Below, in pieces: positions 1-12,347 of a stretch of 64,000 nt of DNA (position 1 is its first letter; each line of letters begins with the position of its first letter). The stretch covers positions 62,001 to 126,000 of the forward strand of contig JALMLS010000562.1 in assembly GCA_038496445.1 (NCBI GenBank). The letters run 5' to 3'. The notes under the pieces are model-generated. The model saw only the letters and a program-made list of their open reading frames with translations, was not told the DNA's origin and ran no database searches. Origin of the DNA: Trichosphaerium sp. ATCC 40318. Taxonomy: Eukaryota; Discosea; Flabellinia; Trichosidae. A program made the position numbers and the translations under genes.

Positions 1-1796
1 CATATACATTTGATAGAGCTCTCACAGTAGCGGCCACAAGCCAAGGGAGACCGAAAATTGACACAACACCTTTAAAAAATGAGTAAGGAAAAACAAGAAG
101 CATGAGTATAGCTACGTACCAATCGCAATACCAACAAGGACCAAGTCCCAATGGAATCCAGGCCGCTTTCTTAGTTTATGTTTTCCAGCATTAACGATCC
201 TAGCAGTGATATTTTGATCCTGAAACGACCAAGTCAGAACAGATAATAGTACAAAAAACAAGGAACCTACCAAATAGACCAGCAATGTTGCAAGGAGCGC
301 AGGAAGTATTGTGGCGAAAATGACCCATTTTTCAATTTTAAAGATGTCAATAAGCCATGGCCTTCCTACAAAAGGGTTTAATATTCATTAAATGAGAAAA
401 TAAAAGGAAAAGTACAGTACCACTAGTTGTTTCAAATGTTTCAGGAATCTGTAGTTTGTTTGTTTCAATATCCCTGAATACGTAGTCCGCTACTGTCAAT
501 AGTATTAACGCAATAACAGGCGCAAAATCTGATATCACAGAGCGGAATAAAGGCATGAGATAACTAAGAAAATCGTAAGCATTTGTGTTGCTACCAAAAA
601 GTAAAAACGTACGGTGACTTTTTGAACTCCTTCAAGAAAACAATCAAGAAATAAGTAACAACAGCCAATATCAGACTCAAAAACGCCTTTGCATTAATAT
701 CTACACCTCCTTCAACAGGCTTCTCCTTAAATCCCTTATAGAGGGCAGAACAAGCTTCATATATGAAAATAATGGATATAAGCGCAGCGAATATCTCATC
801 TGTAAATCGAGTAAAGTACTTGATTAGGTTGCTAGAAAATCACATGTCAATCTTTTTTTTTTGAAATGAAAAAAAAGTAATGACGCCTCACCTCGCATTC
901 GTTACGCCGAGAATAACGCAAAATATACCCGTCCATAATCCCGTCCATGCATAAGCTGGTAAGAAATCGACGTCTAGGGTTTCACAAAGTTGATATAATA
1001 CTTGAGTAAAGAGCAATAGAGGCCCAGTACCTAATTTTAAAAGTTAAAAAAAAACCAACATAGTCTTTGGATTTTTGCGGAGAATTTCTTACCGCCGTAT
1101 ATCGTCAAGGGTTGGGTTGAGAATAAAGCCATAAATACGCCTACTACTGTAGTAGCTAATAACATCTCTATTGTACCGATAGCTTTATGTGTAACCTCTC
1201 CCATTAGACCGCCTAGCGCACGCGTGAGTTAAAAAAAAACTAATGAATACCAAAAAGGATAGTAAAGTTCAACTACGTACCAAAAGCGATAGCAGGCGTA
1301 ATACAAGCGAAGAAAATGTAGAAAATAGAGGCAATCTGCTGCCTTCCCAAACCATCTGTAATGTCAGTCCAATAAACATGAAAACGGCTCTAATCAAGTT
1401 TAGTCACGTGAGCCCACGAATAAAGCAGTTTGGTACACAAAACGCTCCGTAAAGGATAAAATGGTTTGACACGCACGAAATCCTCAAATATGCCTTTAAG
1501 CGGCATCCACGTTGTTCCAAGTACATCACTATTCGTGTAAAGCTTCTGACCAATCACTATAGCGAATGTAAGCTGAGGAAGAACATAAAAGTAACTGTAA
1601 ATTTCAGGCTACATTTGTAGTCGGCATAAAAGATACATTTTAGCGTGGTAGTGCGCTACGTGCCTACTATGTTCATATCATCGTCTATGTCGCTATTGTC
1701 GTCAAGTTTAACTACAGTGCTATCGGCAAGTAAAGCCTTTCGTTCACCGGACGAATCAGAGCTACTGGTGGACTCCTTAGCGTCAGTTGTTGCCAT
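1..1796 (-). CDS. SLC4-family bicarbonate/anion transporter (3' end outside window)
   Basis: Plasma-membrane anion or bicarbonate (possibly borate) transporter of the SLC4 (band 3) family. The protein starts at the ATG at 1796 with a Ser/Asp-rich cytosolic N-terminus. After several short introns it gives family segments: an LYTNSDVLGTTW stretch, a FACITPAIAFG helix, then LGGLMGEVTHKAIG and STQPLTIYGG, the typical SLC4 core (compare LGGLLGE and SAQPLLI in animal members). Further in come TGPLLLFTQVLYQLCE, an SDFAPVIALILL segment at 490-540 and, near the window edge, FGLPWLVAATVRALS, the conserved loop after the late transmembrane helices. The final helices and stop lie beyond base 1. The large cytosolic N-terminal domain of animal band 3 is absent, as in plant and protist members. 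Substrate cannot be told from sequence. Intron borders are approximate; the family call is firm. Confidence 0.9.
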
Positions 1797-1960
1797 GTTT
1801 GTTAATAACGCCTTTCAAATCAGAAGTGAGGATGTATGAGAGCCGCAGCGTGAGGTGTACTAAATTCTGCAAACAGACGAATAAATTAAATTGTTTTCAC
1901 GCAATCCTAAAGGTCCACGCTTAGTCAAGAACCATAAATTGTATTCTTATAACCTCTAAC

Positions 1961-2924
1961 ATGGATCCCAGTGGCTGTTACCCAAATCCGTACTCGGTAT
2001 GTACATAATTGTAAATTTGCTCTAAAACTCTTTAAACCTCTGTATTTTATCTTAATTGCTGTAGAGAGGACCACCTCCTCAATATCCACCGCCTGCGTAC
2101 CTGCAAGGACGCGTAAACCCTGGTGCACTCCCTCCGCTTGGTCCACAAGTAGTACCTGCTCCAAAGCCTGCAAAAAGAAAGGGAGGCAAATCTCAAGTCG
2201 TTTTAGGCCCAGACGTACGTCTCTACACTTTTCTTTGCCAAAGCGTTATTTCATTATTTTATTCACCAAAAACAGATACCGTGACTAAATTTCGCGTCCA
2301 GTAATTGTATTAACGAATAATTTAGGGTAAACCTGAAAAAAAATATTACCGCAAAGGAGGTGAAGATAAATGGGAGGATTCATCTCTTTCCGAATGGCCA
2401 GAAGGTATGTTTAAACAATCAACCACATTTGCAGCGAAACAGATTTGTTTATGTAGTGTAGCTGACACTTTGGTAAAATATTAAAATTATTTACTAACTG
2501 GTACTGTGCAGATGATTTCAGGATTTTTGTTGGTGATCTTGGTAACGATTGTACAAATTCCATGTTATACGAAGCATTTGAAAAGTATAAGTCTCTTGCA
2601 AAAGCCAAAGTCGTGCGAGACAAGCTCACACGCAAAACAAAAGGCTATGGCTTTGTAAGTTTCTTGGATCCGCATGATTTTGTAAAAGCGCTCAGAGAAA
2701 TGAATGGTGCGTTACTCAAAAAGCCTTCAATTCGAGATTAGAATTGTACTTGAAAACTCATTTTATGCATTGTAGGTAAATATATTGGCGCCAGACCATG
2801 CAAATTACGCAAGAGCCGATGGCAAGAACGCACAGATAGTACCAGAGTAACAAAGTATAACAAATGGGCGAAACGAACAGCTAGACGCTCCACAAAACAA
2901 AAGAAACATAAACCTTTATTCTAA
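1961..2924 (+). CDS. RBM42: RBM42-like RNA-binding protein (C-terminal RRM)
   Basis: Homologue of RNA-binding protein 42, a spliceosome-associated factor with one RNA recognition motif. About four exons. Exon 1 encodes MDPSGCYPNPYS; exon 2 is a Pro-rich, low-complexity stretch ending in a basic KPAKRKGGKS patch; the last exons hold the RRM. RNP2 reads FRIFVGDLGN and RNP1 reads KGYGFVSF, followed by the diagnostic RBM42 tail REMNGKYIGARPCKLRKS. A basic C-terminus (RRSTKQKKHK) precedes the stop at 2922-2924. The protein is shorter than the animal one because the Pro-rich N-terminus is compact. It lies head to head with the SLC4 gene, with 165 bp between start codons, so the two probably share a promoter region. 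Introns begin GTATGT or GTACGT. Confidence 0.93.
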
Positions 2925-3155
2925 GTTGCTTATTAAAAAAAAAAGCGGCCACGTGACTGTAATAAAGCTTGTACAGTAAAGATATTCTTCTCGAAATTTT
3001 GACACTTACTTTACGCTCAAGGGGCATTCTAGCTGTGTAAGTGCATTAAACTGCAAAACAATGTTTGTAGTGTTCTGTCCGACTCGTTCAAGCACGCATT
3101 AAGCAGCAACACGTTCACTAATAAGTCACTTTTAAGCAAACATTTTACAATCACC

Positions 3156-3470
3156 ATGGAAGAGCGTGTCAAAGCTGCTGAGCGCACTATTGTCGAACAA
3201 AACGAACAAATCAGGCAATTGGAGGATATGGTTGCAAAATTGTCGCATTATGAGTTACCAGCGGTTCAAGTAGCGCCTGCCAACAATGAAGTACGTATTT
3301 ATGGCAAAATACCGCTTATTAGATTTCAGAATGAGGAAAAGCTCAAAGAGCAAATACAGAAGCAAAAGAGGAGAATAAAGCACTTAATACGCTCATTAGA
3401 GGTAATTTTTTTATTCCACACTTTAATAACAATAATATAGGCTGAGGAAGCTAAAAACCAAGGCAAATAA
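3156..3470 (+). CDS. Small coiled-coil protein, about 78 residues, unrecognised
   Basis: Three exons join in frame: 3156-3290, 3330-3401 and 3441-3470. The two introns are about 39 nt, begin GTACGT and GTAATT, and end CAG and TAG. The product is almost entirely charged helix: a first amphipathic heptad segment (MEERVKAAERTIVEQNEQIR), a short Pro/Ala linker, then a basic helix rich in Lys, Gln and Arg (KEQIQKQKRRIKHLIRS). It looks like a dimerising subunit or adaptor of a complex. I do not recognise a family. Clean phase-0 exon joins support a real gene. It sits 231 bp after RBM42 on the same strand and 253 bp before the next gene. Confidence 0.6.
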
Positions 3471-3723
3471 GTAAATTGTAGCGTTAAAAACATCTTTAAA
3501 CACTCTTTTTGGTCTTGTGATTAAAGTGGACTAATGTTCGACCGTTAACAATTGTCAGTCTTGTTTTATTGCGCTAGGCGCATGTCAATTTAATTGCCTG
3601 TACCATTACCTGTCAAATGTCAGAAATAACATGAGCTTTTGACAGACAAAGTCATGCGAAGATTTACATTGCCAAAAACTTAAAAAGCAAAAAAAAGGCA
3701 GTACTCGCACCAACTAAAACCCC

Positions 3724-6399
3724 ATGTCGTTCCAAATATTCGACATAAAAGCCGACGGTTTAGTCTCTGGACCAGGCAAAAAGAAATGTACTACATGGAC
3801 CTTGGCAGTTTTGATGAATGGGGAGCGTTGGTCTTTGGGGCATTTTGTAACTAAGTCCGACCTCAAGCGAATTATGAATAATAAGAAATTAAACAGTCGC
3901 CTTGACAACCAAGCAAAGAAACGAGACGATTCGAAAAACGAGAACTGGTACGCCCCATTTGTAATGTAAACGCGCCAATATTATGGTCAGAGCGTTTTGG
4001 GTATAATTTAAGGGTCAAAACGCCAAAATATTTGTTTAACAACACGTTGCAAAGATTACTAAAACAGACTTGAATTTTTACATTATGTAAGGTTTGAAAT
4101 ATTAAAGTGGAAACGAGACGATTGTGCAAATGGAATTAGTGTATACGAAAAGTTGAAAAAAAACGATGCTATATGCCCTCAGAACCCTGGCACTACAACC
4201 TTTCTTCGCTTGAATAAGGCAGTTGACATTCTCAATGGGAAGTTTAATTTGCAGGTGGATTTACAACGGAGTACGTCTTAAACAGCGTTGGTCTGTTATC
4301 TAAGGTATTCTTTAGCGCCTATTCCTGGATTTACACCTGATGATCCACCTTTTAACCCAAACACGTCATTTCGTGGTACGTCAGTGCACCTCAGCGCGTA
4401 AAAATGTAAAGATAAATAATTCATCCTAAAAGGTCACAACACACTTCGCAATAGCATGAATCAATATGTTGGAAGTGATTGTGCATCATCTCCGTCATCG
4501 CCAGACTCTATGGGTACATTCTCTTTTACCAATTGTTTTCTTTCTTGCCTGATTTGCTCATTTTTTCGAAATTAGACTTTGTTGACGCGTCGTGGGGTCA
4601 AAGTAATACGTTAGAGCAACCTCAAGATAATTTGGACGCTTACAGACGTGATACGTTTTTATCAGATGTTTGTCCTTATTTCCCACCGCCTGTTTACACT
4701 GGTACGAGTTAATGGTCAGATATTTTTCGGTGAATATAGCCACTCGTGTCACCGAGTTTGTTTTTGAAAATTAAAACTAGGCCTCCGTTTTATGCAATTA
4801 AACGTTTTTTTTGCATTTTTCATAAAAACTCGCTTTGTGTTAGCACTTTTTTTGTGTTTATTTCTCAACCGTTAGAAAGCAAAATTTATGTCTTCTAATG
4901 TATGGTTTCTATAAATAACAGTTACTTGTAGAAGGACCAAAGGTGGAGACTCAACAAGAGATGCACGCTCGTAAACGTCAACGTGTTGAATATAACAAGC
5001 ACGTGCTTACTGCATTAATTAATTTAACATTTTATAGCGGGTATGGTTTGCTCACACCAAAGCGAGAGTTCACAAGTAGAGAAAATGTCTTTCACGTGCA
5101 GGTACGTTAAAGCCAGTGCAGTAAAAACGAAGCCATTTGGTGAAGAGTTTTTTTTTCTTTCGATTATTTTGCTTAATTGTCTGTCAGGATAAAGCAGTGT
5201 TTGAGAGAACCGTACAAATTAATGATATTGTATACGCTCACAACTTCAGACGTACTTCAGATATGAGAGCAAAGACTGATATTGTTGGTATAAAGAATCC
5301 TATGGATACAGTTAGACAGTTGGAAGGAAAGTGGGCCTCTTGGAATACTGAAAGATTTCCAAATCTTCCAGCAGATAAGCGTTTTATGTGTTTCATAGCA
5401 CAAGACTTGAAGAAAGTAGTACCTGAACTCGTGGAAAAGGATCCTGAAACTAAACTATACAACGTTAATGATCAAGTATCGCCACTTTTAGTGGAAGCTG
5501 TTAAGCATGTTGACAATGATGTTGAGCACTTAAAACAACAGGTTAAAGATGCTAGGCGAGAGCGTGATGCTATGAAAAAGGAAAGGGATATAATGGCTTT
5601 AAAGGTTGATCAAGTCGTTGAACAAGTTCAACAACAGAGTACGTTCTGTTTTTTTACAACAAAGTTTTACTAATTTTCTTCAGATGAGCGTATGGCACAG
5701 CTAGAAGATCGTATGGCTACACAAGGTCAACCTTGGAACACTAAATCAGTAGGCCGGTTGTATAACAACAACTGGATCTTTTTACTTCGCGTTTTTGGCA
5801 TTGTACGTTTAAGAGTCTTTCAGCACAACCAATAGTTTTGGCTCGCAATTCTGTCGTGGTTGACCACTGCGACGAAAACCATTATTTTTTTACATTTGTG
5901 GTTAAATGACACGTGCTAATTATGTGTTTAGTTGCTTCTACAAAAATCGAGCAATGGCATCTCTAAGGTTGCTACAAACCCATTCCAACTTCTTGCTTTA
6001 CTTGTCTTCAATATTGTTTTATGTGCGTTTTGGATATTCCTCAAGTTCAGGAAGAATAGAATGGATAGAGAAGAACCTGGAAAGAGGGAACCTCATAATG
6101 TTTTCTCGTTCGCTTTTTATAATATTCTCATGACTTTTGTTATTTTGAACGTTTTGGGCTTTGCTATAATGGGTGGCTTTAAGTTCTATGCTGCAGTATG
6201 TTGTTTGGTTCTTGGTGGTTTATTCTGGGTTATATATAACCTTTATACTGATAAGAAGATGTTTTTCGGACGGTGTTGTTCTGTCATTCTTGATTTGAAT
6301 TTCTTCTTTTTTATGAGTACGTATCGTCTTTTCTTTCTCGTTTTCTTCGAGTTCTCCTTTGGTTATAGTTTGCTAATTTTTTTTTTAGTGTTTGTTTAA
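3724..6399 (+). CDS. Membrane protein with peptidase S74-type intramolecular chaperone domain (MYRF-like)
   Basis: Ten or so exons starting at the ATG at 3724. The N-terminal 79 residues join in frame to exon 2 at 4108, which contains the NDAICPQNPGTTTF stretch. A Ser/Pro/Asp-rich linker follows, then a basic KRQR patch near 4975. The core at 5190-5520 reads VFERTVQINDIVYAHNF, then TSDMRAKTDI and MCFIAQDLKKVVPELVEK: the pattern of the S74/intramolecular chaperone domain found in phage tail-spikes and in MYRF transcription factors, where it trimerises and self-cleaves. A coiled coil follows (KQQVKDARRERDAMKKERD). After that come several hydrophobic helices at 5760-6370, unlike MYRF, which has one. 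In MYRF, cleavage frees an N-terminal DNA-binding fragment; I do not see a clear Ndt80-type DNA-binding domain here. Exon joins between 4700 and 5100 are tentative. Confidence 0.75.
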
Positions 6400-6754
6400 G
6401 GTCATGGATCAGGTTAGGATTTGGTGCTAGTTTGCTGATTGCAACTTAACTTTTTTTTTTGTTGATAAAGTGTGTAAATATAATTAATGGTATAAGAAAA
6501 TGTTGCTGTTTTGTAATTACTTCTTTGTTCCTTTCTACATCCCTCAAGTGTCAAATGACACTTGTGCGCCATGCAATCTAAAGAGTGCCAAACCAAAGGT
6601 CAAAAGGTTTCGTAAACTGAATAATCTCTGAATTGATAAGCATTCTTCTTTTGGTGAGCGGCTTCCTTTTACAACAAGATTTACTGTCAAAGAGACTGAG
6701 AAGGACTGCGAATACTTCCCTTTTGGAAATAACATCACACTACAACACTAAGGG
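6400..6754. other. Intergenic, about 355 bp, no gene recognised
   Basis: Short open stretches exist on both strands at 6544-6738, but none has a good start, splice signals or a recognisable product. It contains the promoter and 5' region of the downstream tepsin gene, whose start codon is directly preceded by an in-frame TAA. Confidence 0.5.
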
Positions 6755-9098
6755 ATGTTTTGGAAGCACCGTGCTTTGTTGAACAAAACAACAAAAGATG
6801 ATGATACGCCAACGCCTGGTTACCTCTACAACGACATAAATAAGATATCCTTTTGAATAACGCTGTAGAACCGTTTTATAAAACCTTTTTGGATCCTTAA
6901 CACTCACAAATCACGTTTGAAAGCCCATTAGAATGCACAAAGGTTATAAACTTCTTACTGACGAAGGTGACGAAGAACAACAGCGGTCGACGAAGGTTTG
7001 TGGTTAAAACTAACTCTAAAATGCCCTAACTACGCTCTCATAGTCCAGCCGTCAACCTAAAATGCTTGATGATAATGCGGCATACACTACAAAATGGCAG
7101 TGCGCAATTCCATAGAGAACTATCGTCGCGATCCGATGTTATACGACAGTGCTCAAGTACGCACTAAAACACTCTGTCCTTTTTTGCTTAATTTATTTTT
7201 TCTAGCTTTCCGAGGACCACCACACCCATTGCATGGAGATGCACCGTACAAGATGGTTAGAGAACAAGCTCAGGTACATAATATCAGCCATTCGGTGTAT
7301 ATTGACTTTTTTTTTTGAAAAGCTTGTGCTGAATTTGTTGTTTGCGAGTACCCCTACGCGTGCAGATCCAAACCAAGGCCGTCCAACACAATATCAACCC
7401 ACAAAACAGATGGACGCCATGGGAGGCGGATATCCAAGTGGTGCTGGCAAAGTAAGTAATGGCTCACAGAAAACGTACTCTGGTATTGGAAACACCAATT
7501 TTAAACCCAATGGAGACAGTTCATTACGTGGTAAAATTCAAGAGGGTATAGACAGAACAGGTCGCATGCTACATAGATCTGTTACAAAGTCATCTTCCCG
7601 TAAGCCAGGTAGCAATATTGGAGGCTCACCTAGCACGAATTATACTTCTCCTCAAATGCGTGGTGCGTCTGCGTTTACACAATCCAACAGCGGAAGTATT
7701 CATAATGTAGTACCACCAAGTGCACAATTACCAGAAGTTGGTACGTCGCCCAGTTGTCAAAAGAGATTTTTTTTTTGTTTATTGTTATCCTCATTTTGTG
7801 TTAAAGGACCAAGATCAAAAGGACAACCTATGGGCGGTTGGGGCGCCGCACGTTGCTCACATACAAACATTGAGGCTTCAGGGTCGTCACACTTGGAAAC
7901 AACTATATTAAAGATGACTGGAGCGGGTGGTGTTCGTAGCACTCCATCAACAAGTGATATGAATAAATTTGCTCGTCTTCTTGCTGAGAATACAGAACAT
8001 CTTGAAATCCTTGATATACTTATTAATATCATAGAAACAAGCCGCAGCTGGCAATCTAAATTAGTACGTTTTACCGTTTTGTTCTTAGCCTATGCATTCA
8101 GCTCCTAACAATTTTTTAACAGAAAAGTTTACACTACTTAGAACGCATGACACGTGTATCAACAGACATAGATTACTCGTATATTATTCCAGTACTACAA
8201 GAGAATTCTACCAGTGTACAGAAATCCATATGTGAAAAATGTAAAAAGGTAATGCAATGGAAGTACAATTTTAATCAAAACCCAATACTAACATTGCGAA
8301 GATCTTAAGGCGAGTTTCACCAGATCAACACGCTGTGCCGGATGCCACACCACCAGATATTGGCGTACTCAACGTGGGTCCAGCTCAAACCACTGCACCA
8401 GTGGTTGGCACTATGGAGTATCAGCTTGATGATCCTACAGATGAATTTGTACGTCTTGTCATAAGTTCTAGAAAAAAGTTTTCTCATTGACAATCAAGAT
8501 TGACGAGGAAGCCTCTGAAGCAGCTGAATTATTTGCTGGACTCAGCGTTGGCGATAACCAATCTCCTTCAGTACAACCACCTGTAGTAGCACATCAAGTT
8601 GCTAAGCCTCCACTGGCTGCTGTCGTACAACCAAGAGCTGTTGTACACACTTCGCCTTCACCAACTCCTCCAACAAACGCAGAAAGTCTTATATTATTTC
8701 ATGACGACGTTCAGACAAACAACCAAGTACAGACACCAACTACCCTACCTGCGGATCTTCAAGGATTACAATTCGATCCTCTCCAACAACAAACACCTAG
8801 TTATGAACATAAACGCAACTCAGTTCAGAGCCTTATAAATGGAGGAATGACTGCTCCTCCGCAAGTGGCTTATGGTGGACAAGTACAATACAGTCACCAT
8901 CCTCAATATACACAACAACATCAACAACAACACAACAACCCACAATACTCCAATTGGCAACGCATGAATGTCGTTAAAAATCGTCAAACTTCTACTATCA
9001 GGTTACAAGTCAAAGGAGACTCTAATGGTGTTGGTGGCACAGCGTCATCTCTAAACTCTTTTTCTTTTGTTCAAGATGAACTAAAGGCACACCAATAG
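6755..9098 (+). CDS. TEPSIN: Tepsin-like ENTH-domain AP-4 accessory protein
   Basis: Homologue of tepsin, which binds the AP-4 adaptor on trans-Golgi vesicles. The N-terminal ENTH domain is spread over four exons: LLNKTTKDDDTPTPGYLYND, ESPLECTKVINFLLTKV, NLKCLMIMRHTLQNGSAQF, then GPPHPLHGDAPYKMVREQAQ. Compare human DDDVPCPGYLFEEI and GPPDPLHGNSLYQKVR. A Ser/Gly/Asn-rich linker leads to a second helical domain (7900-8320, LAENTEHLEILDILINII and the HYLERMTRV exon), matching tepsin's VHS/ENTH-like domain. The tail is a long Gln/Pro-rich disordered region (8490-9098) that could carry adaptor-binding peptides; none is assigned. Intron 1 is not GT-AG but has exact U12-type AT-AC donor and branch motifs (separate entry). 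Other introns begin GTACGT, GTACAT or GTAATG. Confidence 0.9.
6845..6903 (+). other. Candidate U12-type AT-AC intron within tepsin
   Basis: Exon 1 ends at 6844 in phase 0 (30 codons). The next bases are ATATCCTTT, identical to the U12 donor consensus. The branch-site consensus TCCTTAAC occurs at 6894-6901. Reading through gives an in-frame TGA at once, and no GT lies between the ENTH coding sequence and that stop, so an ordinary GT-AG intron cannot rescue the frame. The only AC that restores the frame (...SQITFESP) ends at 6903. It is just 3 nt past the branch adenosine, shorter than in known U12 introns. Either the 3' site is unusual or the branch point differs. Confidence 0.7.
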
Positions 9099-9356
9099 GC
9101 ACTGTGCACGCTGTTATATTCTTGTACTACAAAAAAAAATACCCGTTTACTATTTACCCGTTTCTTCCCGTCAATGTCGTCATTTTAACGCTTGACCACG
9201 ATGTTACCCGAATTTCAGTGCACACGATACCCGTAAAGCAACTACGGAAGTGTTTGCCGTTATTTTACGTATAAGTCACAATAAAACTACAAATCCAGCG
9301 CCGAGTTTGTCGGCCAATTTCATTTTTTTTTGAATCATTATCCAAAAGCAACACAT

Positions 9357-12347
9357 GTCGAAACAGGGCCAGGTGCACATCGTAGTACAGAGAGCCAACG
9401 GCGCATTCGGCAAAAACACGGGTACGGCCCCAAATTTTCCCGTATATTATCTAAATGATGCCCAAAGAGCGTCTTAAGTACTGTATAATATCTGTTGGTG
9501 CTCCTGATCAAAAAAAATCTAAAAAAAAGGCTAACCTAAGCACACAGCAAAGAAAACAACCTAGAGCACGTATTTAAACTGTATAAAATAACACTAACAT
9601 GTTTTTGGTAGTGGAACGAGTCCTTCTATATTTATGCGGTTGACAGACGCCAACCTATATTCATTCAACTGATGGCGGCCCACACGCTCGATCTCGTATC
9701 CAGAAAAGACCACCTCGTTGGAGCAGCAATAATTGATACATCAAGACTCCCTTCTAACAAAACTAAGTCCCTCACACTAAAACTTCGCGTAAGCAACACC
9801 ATTTGTTACCCCTTTTTGAATTTTTTTTTTTTTCACGTGGGTGTACACTATGTACTAACATACTTTTCCCAAAGGACAATAAACGTGGCGGTGAGTTACT
9901 TGTAAAAGTGAAATATACGCCATGGAAACTGGATATCCCGTCATCTGTAAATTTTACACCCCAAGTGCCACTGTGGTCAGTATTCACTACGGGTAACTGT
10001 TACACTGTTGGCAAGGTATTGGAAATTCATTTCTAGCTATAAAATAGTTACTAACCTGTCAAAATAGCCTATCACTGGTTACATCGCATTTCATTGTTTC
10101 AAACCTATAAAGATATCAGGTGTTGGAGGTACTTCCCTTATTTATTGGAGGGTTGTGTTTAATTTTTATTTTAGTTCATTGGCTTGGCTGCAGCCTAGAT
10201 AAAACTCGTGTACCGACCCACTATCATTTAAACACAAGGTTTCTACTTTACAACCCTGGGGACACAAAAGTTGTACGTACAATGAACAAGATTAACAAAA
10301 AAACTCTCAAAACCCATAAAACGAAGAGAAAAACAAAAAGTAACCTCTGACAATTGTTTTAGTGTGGATTAGATGTAGGCACATATATCTGGCCTTTCAG
10401 CTTCACAATACCGCATACAATGCCTCCAACCTCTTCTACTATTGCTTATAGATGTAAAATATTCGTTCAAGTTGCAGGCAAAAATCCTGTTGAGATCAAG
10501 TCTAGCGTACAAATTAATCTCACTTAATCCTTAAACTAATGTCAATCTTTAGACGTTTTTGAAAGTGCTAGGTGCTCCTCCATCCGCTCAGTTCGATACA
10601 AGTGGTGCACTAGCTGTACCAGCTGCTCAAGGGCGACAACTAGCCCAAGCAAGACTTTCTTCAGGTCCTAGGCAATCATCTCCTAAGCGTGTAAACTCCA
10701 CTCCAAGTAAATCACCTACTCGTGGAATGCCGCTAGCAAATAAAAATCCACTTTCTATTTCAGTGGATCATTGTACGACATGATTGTTTTTTAATCGAAT
10801 TATTTGAGCTGACAAGTTTGTTAGTTGATGCTAGCTTCATTATAGACCCATCTGAACTTGAACTTGGTCATGTAATAGGTCAAGGAGGTTACGCTTCTGT
10901 TTATCAGGCTTCTTGGCGTGGAACAGGTATTTTTGGAATTTTTGTTCAACCACTAAAGAGGTGTTGTTTTCTTACGCAGTTCTTGCTTAGATGTGGCTGT
11001 AAAAAAGCTCGTATTTCAAAACGCTATGAACGATATTGTCCGTAAGGATTTTATAAATGAAGTGTCTTTAGTTCAAAAGTACGTAGTGTTGAAAGAAAGA
11101 GGCCGAGGACCTCTTTATTTTCTTACATAAAATTATGATCAAATTCTCATATTTTAAAAAAAAGGCTTCGGCATCCAAATATAGTTCAATTGTTGGGCGT
11201 TAGCGTCGTTGGCAATGAAGCTTGGATTGTTATGGAGTGGATGGTAAAAGGCTCTCTATACAACATATATACCTCACCTAATTACGTACGTTTAACTATC
11301 GAACTAAACAAGATTTTTGGGTTTTTTATCTGACAAGTTTATAAATAGGTGGAATGGGCTACAATGCTTGCCTATCTTATTGATGTTGCAAAAGGAATGT
11401 GTTATTTACATGGAAACAAGCCACCTGTTATACATAGGGATTTAAAGTCTGTTAATTTGTTGGTGGATGACGGTAACAGAGTAAAGGTAAGGTTTTGGTT
11501 TAAAACAGAGGTCAAAGAGCGTTTGTTGATTAGTATGTGGTAGATTACCGATTTTGGGATTAGCAAGAGCGTTACTCAGAAAAATATGCTTACTGCACAG
11601 CGTGGAACCTACCATTGGATGGCCCCAGAGGTATTTAATGGGAGTGGTACGTCATTGTTTATAGTCTTTGTTCCTAATGGATTTATTTAGCATACACACT
11701 AAAAGCCGACGTGTTTTCTTTTGCAATAGTATCGTGGGAGCTACTCAACAGATCGGTACAATATAATAAAACTAAACGCGAATACTCACGCCTCAATTTA
11801 GCTTCCGTATCTTGGTATGGAACCAATCACAGTTGTTAATCAAGTATCTAATGGTTTGAGGCCACCAAGGAATTCATGGGTAAGAGAAGCCTCATTCTCT
11901 TACAATGAACATCAGTTGTTAACTTACTATTCTTTTAGCTACCTCCTGACATGCAAAACCTAATGGAAGAGTGTTGGGCTCATGATCCAGCGGACAGACC
12001 ATCATTTCTTGCTATCTTGAAGAGATTACTTGCTCTGGAACCTACAGCGCACTACTTTAGACCGCCACTTCCAGGGAGTGAACCCTTTTCAAAGGTGCCT
12101 TCACCTATAGACACACCACCAAAAGGGCCACCAAAAGTACCGCCAAGGGTAAGATACAAACCTTTTCTAATTGCTCGGCACATCCCTTACTCACAACCAT
12201 CATTAGAAGCTTGTTAAAGTTTCTCAGATAATCTCCACTGGCGATATTGCAACTGAGGAACCAGAACCTCCGCCAAAGCCACAGCCTCAACATAAGAATC
12301 ACAAGAAATTACAAAGGAAAAAAGGTATAAAGCGCCTTTCAAATTAG
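9357..12347 (+). CDS. C2-arrestin-TKL protein kinase
   Basis: Multi-exon kinase of the tyrosine-kinase-like group with an unusual N-terminus. Order: a C2-like domain ([63 protein letters not shown]; 9357-9790); an arrestin-type beta-sandwich ([39 protein letters not shown]; 9890-10510); a Ser/Pro-rich basic linker; then the kinase. Kinase motifs: glycine loop [17 protein letters not shown] with the ATP lysine, catalytic loop [28 protein letters not shown], and [12 protein letters not shown] in the C-lobe. The HRDLKSxN loop indicates TKL with probable Ser/Thr or dual specificity. The tail is Pro/Lys-rich ([10 protein letters not shown]), possibly an SH3 ligand. All active-site residues are present. 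Exon joins around 9480-9615 and 10020-10370 are uncertain, but no better gene split was found. Confidence 0.85.
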
